From assembly GCA_040756475.1 (NCBI GenBank), contig JBFLZB010000001.1, forward strand, positions 38,690 through 96,502: a stretch of DNA of 57,813 bases, given 5' to 3'. Below, piece by piece: positions 31,399-39,722 of the stretch. Source of the DNA: Thermodesulfobacteriota bacterium. Lineage in GTDB: Bacteria; Desulfobacterota; Deferrisomatia; Deferrisomatales; JACRMM01. The notes beneath the pieces were generated by a model. It did no database searches. It had not been told where the DNA came from and saw nothing but the letters and a program-made list of their open reading frames with translations. The position numbers and the translations under genes are program-made. Within the stretch, counting starts at the first letter, position 1, and each line of letters opens with the position of its first letter.

Positions 31399-33537
31399 TC
31401 AAGCCTCCCTGCGGACCTCCACGAGACAGGTGCTTCCGGGGAAGGCCCCTCCCGGCGAGCGGCGGCCGCCGGTGAGCACGTTGACCGAGCCTCCGCGGTC
31501 GACTCCGGCTGCGTCGGGCCGGTACCAGGCGCCGGCGTCCAGGCTCACGACGCCGGGCATGATGCGGTCCGTGACCTTGGCGAGCGCCGAGAGCTCTCCC
31601 CGGTCGCTCACCACCCGGACCCGGTCGCCGTCGGCAATGTCGCGCGCCGCGGCGTCGTCGGGGTGGAGCCAGAGCGCGTCGTCGGCCAGGGCCTTCATGC
31701 GGGGGATGTTGTCGCCCTGGGAGTTGATCCGGCCCCGGGAGTGGGGGCTCACGAGTTGGAGGGGGTAGCGGGCCGCGAGTGCGTGACCCGGGCCCTCCCA
31801 ACCCGTCAGATAGGTGGGGATGGGGGGGACCAGGGGGTCGTCGAGCTCGGCGAGCTTCTGGCTGTGGATCTCGATCTTCCCCGATGGAGTCCGAAACCGA
31901 TGGCGGGTGGGGTCCTCGATCTGCTCGCGAAAGGCGACCCAGGGCCGGTCGGGATCCAGGCGGTGGACGCCCTGGCGCTTGAGGGTCTCGAAGTCGGGAA
32001 GGCCGGGGGTCGCGGCGACCATCTCCCGCAGCCACTCCTCATCCGCCTTGTCGTTGTATTCCGCGATGCCCATCCGCGCGGCGAGCTCGGTGAAGATCTC
32101 CAGGTCCGACCGGGTCTCGGGCAGCGGCTCCAGCGCCTTCTCCATGCCGATGACGTAGGGACCGCCGGCCCAGGGCTGCCCCACGTCGTCGCGCTCCAGG
32201 AAGTGGGTGACCGGCAGCACAAGGTCGGCGTGGCGGGCCGTTGGGGTCAGAAAGAGCTCGTGGACGACCACGAACTCCGGCGTCTGGAGCGCCTGTGCCC
32301 CCCGCCTCACGTCGAGGAGCTGGTTGAGAAAGTTGCACCCGACCACGTAGAGGAGCTTCGGGTCGACCGGGTACCCGCCCTCCTTGCCCCGAACCAGCGC
32401 GTCGTAGAGCTCGGTGCCGTGGAGCTGGGGGCCCGCGGCCTTGGGCACGGGCAGGGACTTGGCCAGGGAGCCCAGGGGCAGGATGCCCGTGCCGCCTGCG
32501 ACCCACCCGCCCTCGACCCCGAGGTTGCCGGTCATGGCGCACAGCACCTGGGCGGCCCGGTGAAACTGCTCGCCGAAGGCGCTGCGCCCCGGTGCCCACC
32601 CGGTGCAGAGGGCGGCGGGGCGGACCGTGGCATAGAGCCGCGCGAGTCGCTCGATGGTCTCGGCCGGCACGCCCGTGACGACCTCGGCCCACTGGGGCGT
32701 CTTGGGCACCCCGTCCGGGCGGCCCAGGACGTACTCGGCAAAGCGCTCGAAGCCGGTGGTGTGCGCCTCTAGGAACGCCAGGTCGTGCAGGTCCTCGGCG
32801 ATCGTCACGTGGGCCATGGCGATGAGCATCGCCGCGTCGGTGCCCGGCCGGATGGGAACCCACTCGTCGGCCAGGGCGGCGGCCGAGGGGCTTTGCCGGG
32901 GGTCCACGCAGACGATCTTCGCCCCCTGCTCCCGGGCCTTCTCCAGGTAGCCCACGGTGTCGGGCCCGAACCGCGTGACCACGGGGTTCCAGCCCCACAG
33001 GAAGACGAGCCGCGAGGAGAGGAGCGTGTCGCGGGTCGAACCGGTGAGGGCTGCGCCGAAGGTGGCCCGGGAGGCGAAGATGGCCCCCTCCAGCGAGGTG
33101 TTGCCCCACCGGGTGGTGGCGCCCCCGAACAGGGAGAAGAACCGGCGGGCCGTGTTGGAGGTGTTGTGGAGAGCTCCCAGGGAGCCGTAGGAGTCCAGCA
33201 GGACCACCGACGCGGGGCCGTAGCGGTCCCGCACCCGGGCGAGCTCTCCCGCCACCGTGGCCAGCGCCTCGTCCCAGGAGACGGGCGCGAAGTCTCCGCT
33301 CCCCCGCTCCCCCACCCGCCGCAGCGGAGCGGTGAGCCGATCGGGGGCGCGCACCACCTCCCCCTGGGCGAGCCCCCGCCCGCAGGCCCGGACGCGCGAG
33401 TCCGGGGCCGGATCGGTGCCGATGTGCCGGACACGGTCGCCCGACGCCTCCACCTCGAGCAGGCACCGCCCCCCGCAGTCGTAGGAGCACGCGGTGCGCA
33501 CGCGCCGGACGTCGTCTAGGGCATCGGTCGAGGTCAT
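31399..33537 (-). CDS. molybdopterin-dependent oxidoreductase, DMSO reductase family
   Basis: A 712-residue bis-MGD enzyme. The N-terminal [4Fe-4S] motif reads CSYDCGGRC...ACGRG. Cofactor-binding signatures include RFFSLFGGATTRWGNTSLEG, GWNPVVTRFGPDT, CVDPRQSPSAAALADEW and the C-terminal molydopterin-dinucleotide domain SPHSRGRINSQGDNIP. No twin-arginine leader is present, suggesting a cytosolic location. It has no neighbouring electron-transfer subunit, so its donor is unknown. The start MTSTDALDDV at 33537 has GGAGGAGG upstream. The Mo ligand was not assigned with certainty. Confidence 0.87.
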   Translation of the reverse strand: MTSTDALDDVRRVRTACSYDCGGRCLLEVEASGDRVRHIGTDPAPDSRVRACGRGLAQGEVVRAPDRLTAPLRRVGERGSGDFAPVSWDEALATVAGELARVRDRYGPASVVLLDSYGSLGALHNTSNTARRFFSLFGGATTRWGNTSLEGAIFASRATFGAALTGSTRDTLLSSRLVFLWGWNPVVTRFGPDTVGYLEKAREQGAKIVCVDPRQSPSAAALADEWVPIRPGTDAAMLIAMAHVTIAEDLHDLAFLEAHTTGFERFAEYVLGRPDGVPKTPQWAEVVTGVPAETIERLARLYATVRPAALCTGWAPGRSAFGEQFHRAAQVLCAMTGNLGVEGGWVAGGTGILPLGSLAKSLPVPKAAGPQLHGTELYDALVRGKEGGYPVDPKLLYVVGCNFLNQLLDVRRGAQALQTPEFVVVHELFLTPTARHADLVLPVTHFLERDDVGQPWAGGPYVIGMEKALEPLPETRSDLEIFTELAARMGIAEYNDKADEEWLREMVAATPGLPDFETLKRQGVHRLDPDRPWVAFREQIEDPTRHRFRTPSGKIEIHSQKLAELDDPLVPPIPTYLTGWEGPGHALAARYPLQLVSPHSRGRINSQGDNIPRMKALADDALWLHPDDAAARDIADGDRVRVVSDRGELSALAKVTDRIMPGVVSLDAGAWYRPDAAGVDRGGSVNVLTGGRRSPGGAFPGSTCLVEVRREA

Positions 33538-33606
33538 GGGATTCCTCCTCCGGCAGGCCACGCGAAACGGCCTGCGGCGAGTCGGGCGGCGGGTGGGCAG
33601 CCGGGA

Positions 33607-33900
33607 TCAGGTGCTGTAGAGCTCCTGGAAGACCGAGATCTCGGCCGGGCCGGCCAGGAGGCCCTGGATCTTTGGAAAGAGCGCCTGGAAGTGCGGCGAC
33701 GAAGAGTGGGCGGCCAACGCCGCTTTGTCTTGGTACCGTTCGATCATCACGATCGTATTGGGATCCGCTTTGGCCCGGTTCATCGTGTACAGGAGGGTGC
33801 CCTCCTCGCGAGCCACGTGCGCCATCAATTCGCGGAGCACCGCGATGGCGTCGTCGACCTTCCCTTCCTGGACCGGCAGCTTGGCAATCACGGCGAGCAT
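33607..33900 (-). CDS. antibiotic biosynthesis monooxygenase (ABM) domain protein
   Basis: A 97-residue ferredoxin-like dimeric alpha-beta protein of the ABM/YgiN class. MLAVIAKLPVQEGKVDDAIA starts the fold, and EEGTLLYTMNRAKADPN and IERYQDKAALAAHSSSPHF match the conserved core. Members oxidise quinols or aromatic compounds without cofactor, or serve as quinol-handling proteins. The ATG at 33900 follows GGGAGG. It lies 69 bp upstream of the molybdopterin oxidoreductase on the same strand and may be co-transcribed with it. Confidence 0.82.
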   Translation of the reverse strand: MLAVIAKLPVQEGKVDDAIAVLRELMAHVAREEGTLLYTMNRAKADPNTIVMIERYQDKAALAAHSSSPHFQALFPKIQGLLAGPAEISVFQELYST

Positions 33901-33979
33901 GGCGTGGACCTCCCGTCTCGACGGTGGATGGATCGGTGATCCCCTGCCGCCCCCGCAGGCTGCAGGAGAGGCAGCGGCG

Positions 33980-34624
33980 TCAGCAGACGACCACGAGCCC
34001 GGCAAGGGTCCCCTTGGGCACGTCTTCGGGCCGGGCATCGCTCCCGATGGGGTAGATGTCCCAGCCGGCCGCAGCGGCCATGCGAAACACGTCCACGCCC
34101 ACCGCTTCCATGGACGGTCTGGACTTGAGCGAAAACCGGCAGCGCTCCCCTTGGAGGGCGGCGCAGTCCTTTGCCTGGGAGCAGTAGGAGTGGCGGCAGG
34201 AGCCGGCGGCGAGGCCGAAGGCCAGGTAGTGGCCGTCGTAGAAGGCCAGGGACTCGATCTGGTTCACGATCTCGTAGAGCTCGCGGTAGACGTCGATGCG
34301 CTCCTGGATGGTGGCCTTGTTGCGCACGATCACCTCGGACGGCACGTCCTTGACGAAGAACACCGCCCGGCGGTAGGCGCGAAGCTGGGAGGCGAGCTCC
34401 GAGGGCTTCAGGGTATTGGGCGGGCAGTGGGCGCACACCCCGTAGCCAAAGCACCGTGGAATCTGGCACTTCAGGGTCACCCGCTCGTCCACCGGAATCT
34501 CGCTGCACGACACCTGCTTCGCCCGGGAAGCCCCCAGCTCCAAAGCCTTCTCCACGTACCGCTCCAGATCCCGGTCCACCTCGTCCGCACTGCGGTCCAG
34601 CCGAATCTTCCCGATCCCCTTCAT
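33980..34624 (-). CDS. DUF2284 predicted metal-binding protein
   Basis: A 214-residue Cys-rich protein of the DUF2284 family. Cys clusters are visible at CQIPRCFGYGVCAHCPPNT and in SCRHSYCSQAKDCAALQGERC, which could hold an Fe-S cluster. MKGIGKIRLDRSADEVDRDL starts at 34624 after GGGAGAGG. The function is unknown; the family is common in anaerobes. It lies upstream of the ABM and molybdopterin genes on the same strand, 79 bp from the ABM start, so the four genes down to the acyl-CoA synthetase may form one transcript. Confidence 0.78.
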   Translation of the reverse strand: MKGIGKIRLDRSADEVDRDLERYVEKALELGASRAKQVSCSEIPVDERVTLKCQIPRCFGYGVCAHCPPNTLKPSELASQLRAYRRAVFFVKDVPSEVIVRNKATIQERIDVYRELYEIVNQIESLAFYDGHYLAFGLAAGSCRHSYCSQAKDCAALQGERCRFSLKSRPSMEAVGVDVFRMAAAAGWDIYPIGSDARPEDVPKGTLAGLVVVC

Positions 34625-34956
34625 CGCGCCTCTCCCTTCCGCCCGGTCGCTGTTTCTCCGATGGCCTCGCCCAAACTTCCCCCTTTTTACAGCGAGGTCA
34701 TGGAGGGGGCAAGGAGCGGCGGGTGCCGCCTCTCGGTGACGTGGGGGCTTTCCCGGCTGCGCGCAGGCAAGGCACTGCGTGTGCGGCCCCCCCCCGGGAG
34801 GCCCCAGCAGGACGCCGTCATGGGAACTGGGCCTAGACCCCCCCCTTGAAAATCCCGATCGCGAATCGCGGTCGGCGAGCGGCTTGTGCCCCATGGAGCC
34901 TGGGCCTATGCTGCCTTCGTCCCTTACGTACTCTCGAGGTGGTTGGGGGAGCGGCC
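34625..34956. other. divergent intergenic region
   Basis: 332 bp between the DUF2284 gene and the hybrid kinase gene. It includes a short palindrome around GATCGCGAATCGCGGTC (34858-34874) and the promoter candidate at 34884-34912. No coding sequence is convincing. Confidence 0.5.
34884..34912 (+). promoter_or_regulatory. sigma-70-like promoter candidate for hybrid kinase
   Basis: TTGTGC and TATGCT are separated by exactly 17 bp, placing the transcript start about 38 bp before the GTG at 34957. Confidence 0.45.
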
Positions 34957-37317
34957 GTGGGAACTCCTCTTCGCGTCCTGGTGGTAGACGACTCGGAAGA
35001 CGACGCGCTGCTGGTGCTGCGCGAGCTCAAACGGGGCGGTTACGACTGTGCCTCTCGCCGCGTCGAGACGGCGCAGGACATGGAAGCGGCGCTCGATCGA
35101 GAACGCTGGGACGTCGTCATCTCCGACTACAGCATGCCCCGGTTCAGCGGGCCGGCGGCCCTTGCCTTGCTCCAGGGAAAGGGGCTGGACCTTCCCTTCC
35201 TGATGGTGTCTCGGGTGATCGGGGAAGAGACGGCGGTGCAGGCGTTGAGGGCCGGCGCCCACGACTTCGTGATGAAGCGCAACCTGGCCCGGCTCGCGCC
35301 GGCGGTGGGTCGGGAACTTCGGGAAGCCCAGATGCGCCGGGAGCGGCGACAAGCGGCCGAGGAGCTTCGGGCGAGCGAAGAGAGATTTCGGGAGCTGGCC
35401 GATTTGCTGCCGGAGACGGTGTTCGAAGCGGGAGAGGAAGGCGTCCTGACCTTCATCAACCGGACGGGCCTGGAACTTTTCGGGTTCAGCCTCCAGGAGA
35501 TCCGCGACGGCCTCCCGGTCCTCCATCTCCTTTGCCCCGAGGACCGACCGAGGGCGCGGGCGAATATGGAGGCGATCCTGGCGGGGCGCAGGGTTGCTGC
35601 CAACGCCTACTCGGCTCTTCGCAAGGATGGCACGATCTTCCCGGTGCTCATCCATTCCAACGCGATCCTGAGGGGCGGCCGTGCCGTGGGGCTGCGGGGC
35701 GTGGCCGCCGACCTCACGCAGCTCCAGCAATCCGAGCGGGAGCGCAGCCGACTGGCCACCGCCGTGGAACAGGCGGCCGAGGCCATCGTCATCGCCGGGA
35801 CGCGAGGCGAGATCGAGTACGCGAATCCAGCGTTCGAGGCGGTAACCGGATACGGCTTGCAGGAGGTGCAGGGGCGCAGTCTCGTGTTCCTGAACCAGGA
35901 AGCCACGGACGAGGCAGTACTGAGAGCCTTGGCGGCGTGCTTGGAGACCGGACGGGGGTGGACCGGCCACCTCGTCGGGAAGCGAAAGGACGGAAGTGTC
36001 TTCGAGGAGGATTGCACGCTGTCTCCGGTGCGGGACGGGGCGGCGCGGCTCGTAAACTTCGTCGCGGTGCGGCGCGACGTGACCGAACAGCTGCGCATGG
36101 AGCGGCAGTTTCGGCAGGCGCAGAAGCTCGACGCCCTGGGCACCCTGGCCGGAGGCATCGCCCACGACTTCAAGAACCTCCTCATGCCGATCATCGGATT
36201 CACACAGCTGACGTTCGACGACCTCCCGGAGGGGAGCGAAGGCAGGGAGAACCTGGCTCGGGTCTTGTCTGCCTCGGACCGGGCTCGGGACCTGATCGAC
36301 AGGATCCTGGCCTTCAGCCGAGAGGCGGAGCAGCCCAGGCGCCCCCTTCGGCTGGGCCCGATGATCGCCGAGACCCTGGAACTCCTCCGAGGGTCCCTTC
36401 CCAAGACCATCGAGTTCCGGCACCACATCGCGACGCCCGAAGACTTCGTGCTTGGGGACCCCACCCGCATCCATCAGGTGCTCGTCAACCTGTGCACGAA
36501 TGCAGCGCAGGCGATGGAGGGCAACCCCGGTGTGCTCGAGGTGACGCTCGCGCAGGTGAACCCGGACGCCGAATTTCTCGCCCACCACCCAGAGCTGCGG
36601 GAGGGCCCGTATCTGCGGCTTAGCGTGACCGACACGGGATGCGGCATGACCAAAGAGCTCATGGAGCGCATCTTCGAGCCCTTCTTCACGACCCGAGGTG
36701 GGCGCGGGGGTACGGGGTTGGGCCTGGCGGCCGTTCACGGCATCGTCACGAGCTTTGGGGGGGCGGTTCGGGTGTACAGCGAACCCGGACACGGTACCTC
36801 GTTTCACGTCTACCTGCCGAAGATCGCGCCTCGCGAGCCCGAGAAAGCGGAGACGGGAACGGCCGCGCCCACGGGAAACGAGCGCATCCTCTACGTCGAC
36901 GACGAACCGGATATCGTCGAAATCGGCCGCAAGGCGCTCCAAGCGCTCGGGTACCGGGTGGCCACCGCGACCGGCAGCCTGGAGGCACTGGAACGGTTCC
37001 GCGCAGACCCTGACGCGTTCGACCTCGTCGTCACCGATGACATCATGCCGAAGATGACCGGGGTGGCGCTTGCCCGAGAGCTCCGAAACATTCGACCCGA
37101 CCTTCCGGTTGTTCTGTCCAGCGGCCTCGTCCGAACTGCCCGTAATGAGCTGGAGGCACTGGCTCCGGTCGAGATCCTCCACAAGCCCGCGACCCTGCGA
37201 CAAATCGGCGAGGCCGTCCGGCGCGCCCTGGATCGGGAGAGGGCCGCTGGGGAGATACAACGTCCGCGGCGGCCGTCTCCCGAGCCGCCGGGGGATGCGA
37301 GGTCTCATCCGACATGA
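34957..37317 (+). CDS. hybrid sensor histidine kinase, REC-PAS-PAS-HisKA-HATPase-REC
   Basis: A 786-residue soluble kinase. The receiver near residues 4-120 has RVLVVDDSEDDALLVLRELK and DVVISDYSMPRFSG. Two PAS domains follow (about 140-255 and 270-385). The phosphoacceptor is H403 in LAGGIAHDFKNLLMPI. ATP-binding boxes are complete: NLCTNAAQAME, DTGCGMT and GGTGLGLAAVHGI. A second receiver from residue 642 reads RILYVDDEPDIVEIG with TDDIMPKMTG. The GTG start at 34957 begins the first receiver cleanly; ATG 34846 would add 37 residues without homology. The stop overlaps the next gene by 4 bp (ATGA). No membrane segment is seen, so it senses a cytosolic signal or another regulator. Confidence 0.9.
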   Translation: MGTPLRVLVVDDSEDDALLVLRELKRGGYDCASRRVETAQDMEAALDRERWDVVISDYSMPRFSGPAALALLQGKGLDLPFLMVSRVIGEETAVQALRAGAHDFVMKRNLARLAPAVGRELREAQMRRERRQAAEELRASEERFRELADLLPETVFEAGEEGVLTFINRTGLELFGFSLQEIRDGLPVLHLLCPEDRPRARANMEAILAGRRVAANAYSALRKDGTIFPVLIHSNAILRGGRAVGLRGVAADLTQLQQSERERSRLATAVEQAAEAIVIAGTRGEIEYANPAFEAVTGYGLQEVQGRSLVFLNQEATDEAVLRALAACLETGRGWTGHLVGKRKDGSVFEEDCTLSPVRDGAARLVNFVAVRRDVTEQLRMERQFRQAQKLDALGTLAGGIAHDFKNLLMPIIGFTQLTFDDLPEGSEGRENLARVLSASDRARDLIDRILAFSREAEQPRRPLRLGPMIAETLELLRGSLPKTIEFRHHIATPEDFVLGDPTRIHQVLVNLCTNAAQAMEGNPGVLEVTLAQVNPDAEFLAHHPELREGPYLRLSVTDTGCGMTKELMERIFEPFFTTRGGRGGTGLGLAAVHGIVTSFGGAVRVYSEPGHGTSFHVYLPKIAPREPEKAETGTAAPTGNERILYVDDEPDIVEIGRKALQALGYRVATATGSLEALERFRADPDAFDLVVTDDIMPKMTGVALARELRNIRPDLPVVLSSGLVRTARNELEALAPVEILHKPATLRQIGEAVRRALDRERAAGEIQRPRRPSPEPPGDARSHPT

Positions 37318-38282
37318 TCCCCACGACTGTGCGAAACCTGTATCTGACCCACGCCAAGGACCGGCGGCGGACGGAGAAACTCTGGGAGAGGTTCCATGTT
37401 CGCCGGTTGAGAGAGGAGGACCTTCGCGACCCCTATCATCAGATGCTGATCCAGGAGTGGGCGCGGGTCCAGAGTCTAGGGGTGGATCCTCTCCTGGCGA
37501 AGGCGCCGCTCCTGTCCGCCGAGGCCTTCGGCAGGCTCGCCGAGGAGAAGGAGTTCCTGATTGGGATCGCCCGGCGCTCGTTCGAGCGGGTTCGCAGGAC
37601 CCTGTCCGGGATTTCCGGGATCCTGATCTTCGCCGACGCCGAGGGAACCATATTGTGCGTGACCGGTGATGCGTCGGTTCGACTCGAGGCGGCTGGCGAG
37701 AGCAATCTCGTCGAGGGCGGCCAGTGGGGTGAGGCTTTGGCCGGCACAAACGGGATCGGAACCGCGCTGGCCCGCCGGACGCCGGTGCACGTCTTTTCTT
37801 CGGAGCATTTCTCCGCGGGGTGGCACCGCTGGACCTGCGCCGGGGCTCCGGTGCTCGACCCCTTCACCCAGGAGGTTCTGGGTGTCGTGGACTTCACGAC
37901 CACGCAGGCCCAGTTTCGGGACAAGGCGACCGATCTGGTGTACTCTCTCGCGTCGCATATCTCCGCGCAGATCCGGGCACAAGTGGAGCTCGAGCGGGTC
38001 CAGTTGCTCCAGCGGCGCTCTTCCCTCGCCCCCGACGTGCCGCCGGATCGCATCGTGCTGTTCGACCGACTGGGGCACCGCATCGCCACGGGCAGCCCAA
38101 GGAAGGCGGGTCCGGCCGCCGAGGAAGGCGAAGCCGGGCTGGCGCCGCTGGAGACGCGACCGATTTGCTTGCCCGGTGCGCCGGAACCGGCCGGCACCTT
38201 TGCGGTGATGGGCGGTACCCGTCTCCACAGGCGAGCAAAGTCCCCGCCGCCCGGTCCCGAGCCGCTTTCCCCAAGGGGGTGA
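37314..38282 (+). CDS. GAF-domain protein resembling the AcoR sensor region, without AAA+ or HTH
   Basis: A 322-residue protein whose central part matches the N-terminal sensor of AcoR-type sigma-54 activators: NLVEGGQWGEALAGTNGIGTAL and EHFSAGWHRWTCAGAPVLDP, followed by VLGVVDFTTTQAQFRDK. Those regulators continue with an AAA+ ATPase and a helix-turn-helix, neither of which exists here; the C-terminal 90 residues are Pro-rich and unmatched. The ATG overlaps the kinase stop (ATGA), implying fixed stoichiometry. It may provide a ligand-sensing input to the hybrid kinase or be a truncated activator. Confidence 0.75.
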   Translation: MIPTTVRNLYLTHAKDRRRTEKLWERFHVRRLREEDLRDPYHQMLIQEWARVQSLGVDPLLAKAPLLSAEAFGRLAEEKEFLIGIARRSFERVRRTLSGISGILIFADAEGTILCVTGDASVRLEAAGESNLVEGGQWGEALAGTNGIGTALARRTPVHVFSSEHFSAGWHRWTCAGAPVLDPFTQEVLGVVDFTTTQAQFRDKATDLVYSLASHISAQIRAQVELERVQLLQRRSSLAPDVPPDRIVLFDRLGHRIATGSPRKAGPAAEEGEAGLAPLETRPICLPGAPEPAGTFAVMGGTRLHRRAKSPPPGPEPLSPRG

Positions 38283-38324
38283 GTCGTACCCTGGCGTCAG
38301 GGGAAGAGGGAAGAAGCAGAGGCC

Positions 38325-39272
38325 GTGGACGCGCTGACCATCGTGTTGGGGACTGTGTGGGGGTTGACGGCGGTTGCGCTCGGTGTTGCGCTCCGGCGAG
38401 CGATGGCGGCGCGCAGGCGGGCGGAGAAAGAGCTCCGCATGGGCTTGGAGGAGCGGGACCAGAGCGCCATGGAGGGGACCGCGGACCTCGTGGAATCCAG
38501 CACTCGGCAACTGGAAGCATACGCCCGGTCCGTGTCCGAACTGCAGCGGCAGGTGATCGAACGCACGCTCCAGGTCGAGGCGACCAATCGGGAACTCGAG
38601 GCGTTTGCCTACTCTGTCTCCCACGACCTGCGTGCCCCCCTGGAAAGGATCCATGATTTTGGTCGCGCTCTCGAGGAGGATTACGCCGAGCGGCTCGACG
38701 ACCTTGGTCGGGACTATCTGCGCCGGATTCGAGGAGCCACCCTGCGCATGGGGCAGCTGATCGATGCCCTCTTGCGGCTCTCTCGTCTGACGCAGCAGGA
38801 AATGCACCGGGTTCCCGTGGACTTGAGCCGCATCGCGCAGGAGGTCGTCGAGGGGTTGCGCGCCGCGGAGCCTTCGCGGGTGGTGAGCGTTCGGATCGCT
38901 ACTGGGCTCGTGGCCGAGGTCGACCCGGCCCTGCTGCGCATCGCTCTGGAGAACCTCCTGGGGAACGCTTGGAAATTTACCTCGAAGCGCTCCGGCGCGG
39001 CCATCGAGTTCGACAGCCTGGAGGGCTCGGAAGGGGAGGCGCCCTGGGCTGCGGACCGACCGGTCTACTTCGTGCGGGACAACGGGGTCGGATTCGACGC
39101 GGCTTACGCCGGCAAGCTCTTCGGGGCGTTCCAGCGGCTTCACGGGGAAGCTGAGTTTCCAGGCACCGGCATCGGCCTGGCCACGGTACAGCGCATCATC
39201 CACCGTCACGGAGGGCAGGTGTGGGCCGAGTCGGTGCCAGGCGAGGGGGCGACGTTCTTCTTTACCGTATAG
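38325..39272 (+). CDS. sensor histidine kinase, one N-terminal membrane helix
   Basis: A 315-residue kinase starting at GTG 38325. One hydrophobic segment (TIVLGTVWGLTAVALGVAL) lies near residues 5-23, then a coiled-coil region, then HisKA with the phosphoacceptor in AFAYSVSHDLRAPLERI, typical of the phytochrome-like HisKA group. ATP-binding boxes are present: LENLLGNAWKFTS, RDNGVGFD and GTGIGLATVQRII. No periplasmic or PAS sensing domain is present. A GAAGAGGGAAGAAG stretch precedes the start. It sits 43 bp after the GAF gene and probably belongs to the same transcript. Confidence 0.88.
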   Translation: MDALTIVLGTVWGLTAVALGVALRRAMAARRRAEKELRMGLEERDQSAMEGTADLVESSTRQLEAYARSVSELQRQVIERTLQVEATNRELEAFAYSVSHDLRAPLERIHDFGRALEEDYAERLDDLGRDYLRRIRGATLRMGQLIDALLRLSRLTQQEMHRVPVDLSRIAQEVVEGLRAAEPSRVVSVRIATGLVAEVDPALLRIALENLLGNAWKFTSKRSGAAIEFDSLEGSEGEAPWAADRPVYFVRDNGVGFDAAYAGKLFGAFQRLHGEAEFPGTGIGLATVQRIIHRHGGQVWAESVPGEGATFFFTV

Positions 39273-39299
39273 CCAGGTTTCGCCGGCGGGGAGGCACCT

Positions 39300-39722
39300 T
39301 TGCCCGACACGCATCGCAAGTCCATCGGCTACATCGTGTGGCTCTTCGGGTTTACCGGGGCCCACCGCTTCTACTACGGGAAGCCCGTCTCGGGGGTGAT
39401 CTGGTTCCTCACCCTGGGGCTCCTGGGGGTGGGGTGGCTGGTGGACCTCTTCCTCATCCCCTCCATGGACCGGGAGGCGGATCTGCGCTTTCGGCCGGGT
39501 CCCGTGGACTACAACGTCGCGTGGATCCTCCTGACGTTCCTGGGGCCCCTGGGCGTGCACCGGATGTACCTGGGCAAGTGGGGCACCGGGATCCTGTGGC
39601 TCCTCACGGGCGGCCTCCTGGGCCTGGGCTGGGTGTATGATTTCCTCACCCTGAACGACCAGATCACCGTGGTGAACGCCCGCAGCGGGCCAGCCGGGCC
39701 CCGCCCGGAGCCCGGCAGGTGA
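39300..39722 (+). CDS. TM2-domain membrane protein with duplicated TM2 unit
   Basis: A 140-residue protein starting at TTG 39300, after GGGGAGGC. Two copies of the TM2 pattern are visible: FGFTGAHRFYYGKPVSGVIW with GVGWLVDLFLIP, and FLGPLGVHRMYLGKWGTGIL with GLGWVYDFLTL. TM2 proteins have two helices per unit joined by a short turn carrying the D-x-x-x-x-P/D-F motif; their function is poorly defined. Its stop overlaps the following GTG by 4 bp. Confidence 0.8.
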   Translation: MPDTHRKSIGYIVWLFGFTGAHRFYYGKPVSGVIWFLTLGLLGVGWLVDLFLIPSMDREADLRFRPGPVDYNVAWILLTFLGPLGVHRMYLGKWGTGILWLLTGGLLGLGWVYDFLTLNDQITVVNARSGPAGPRPEPGR

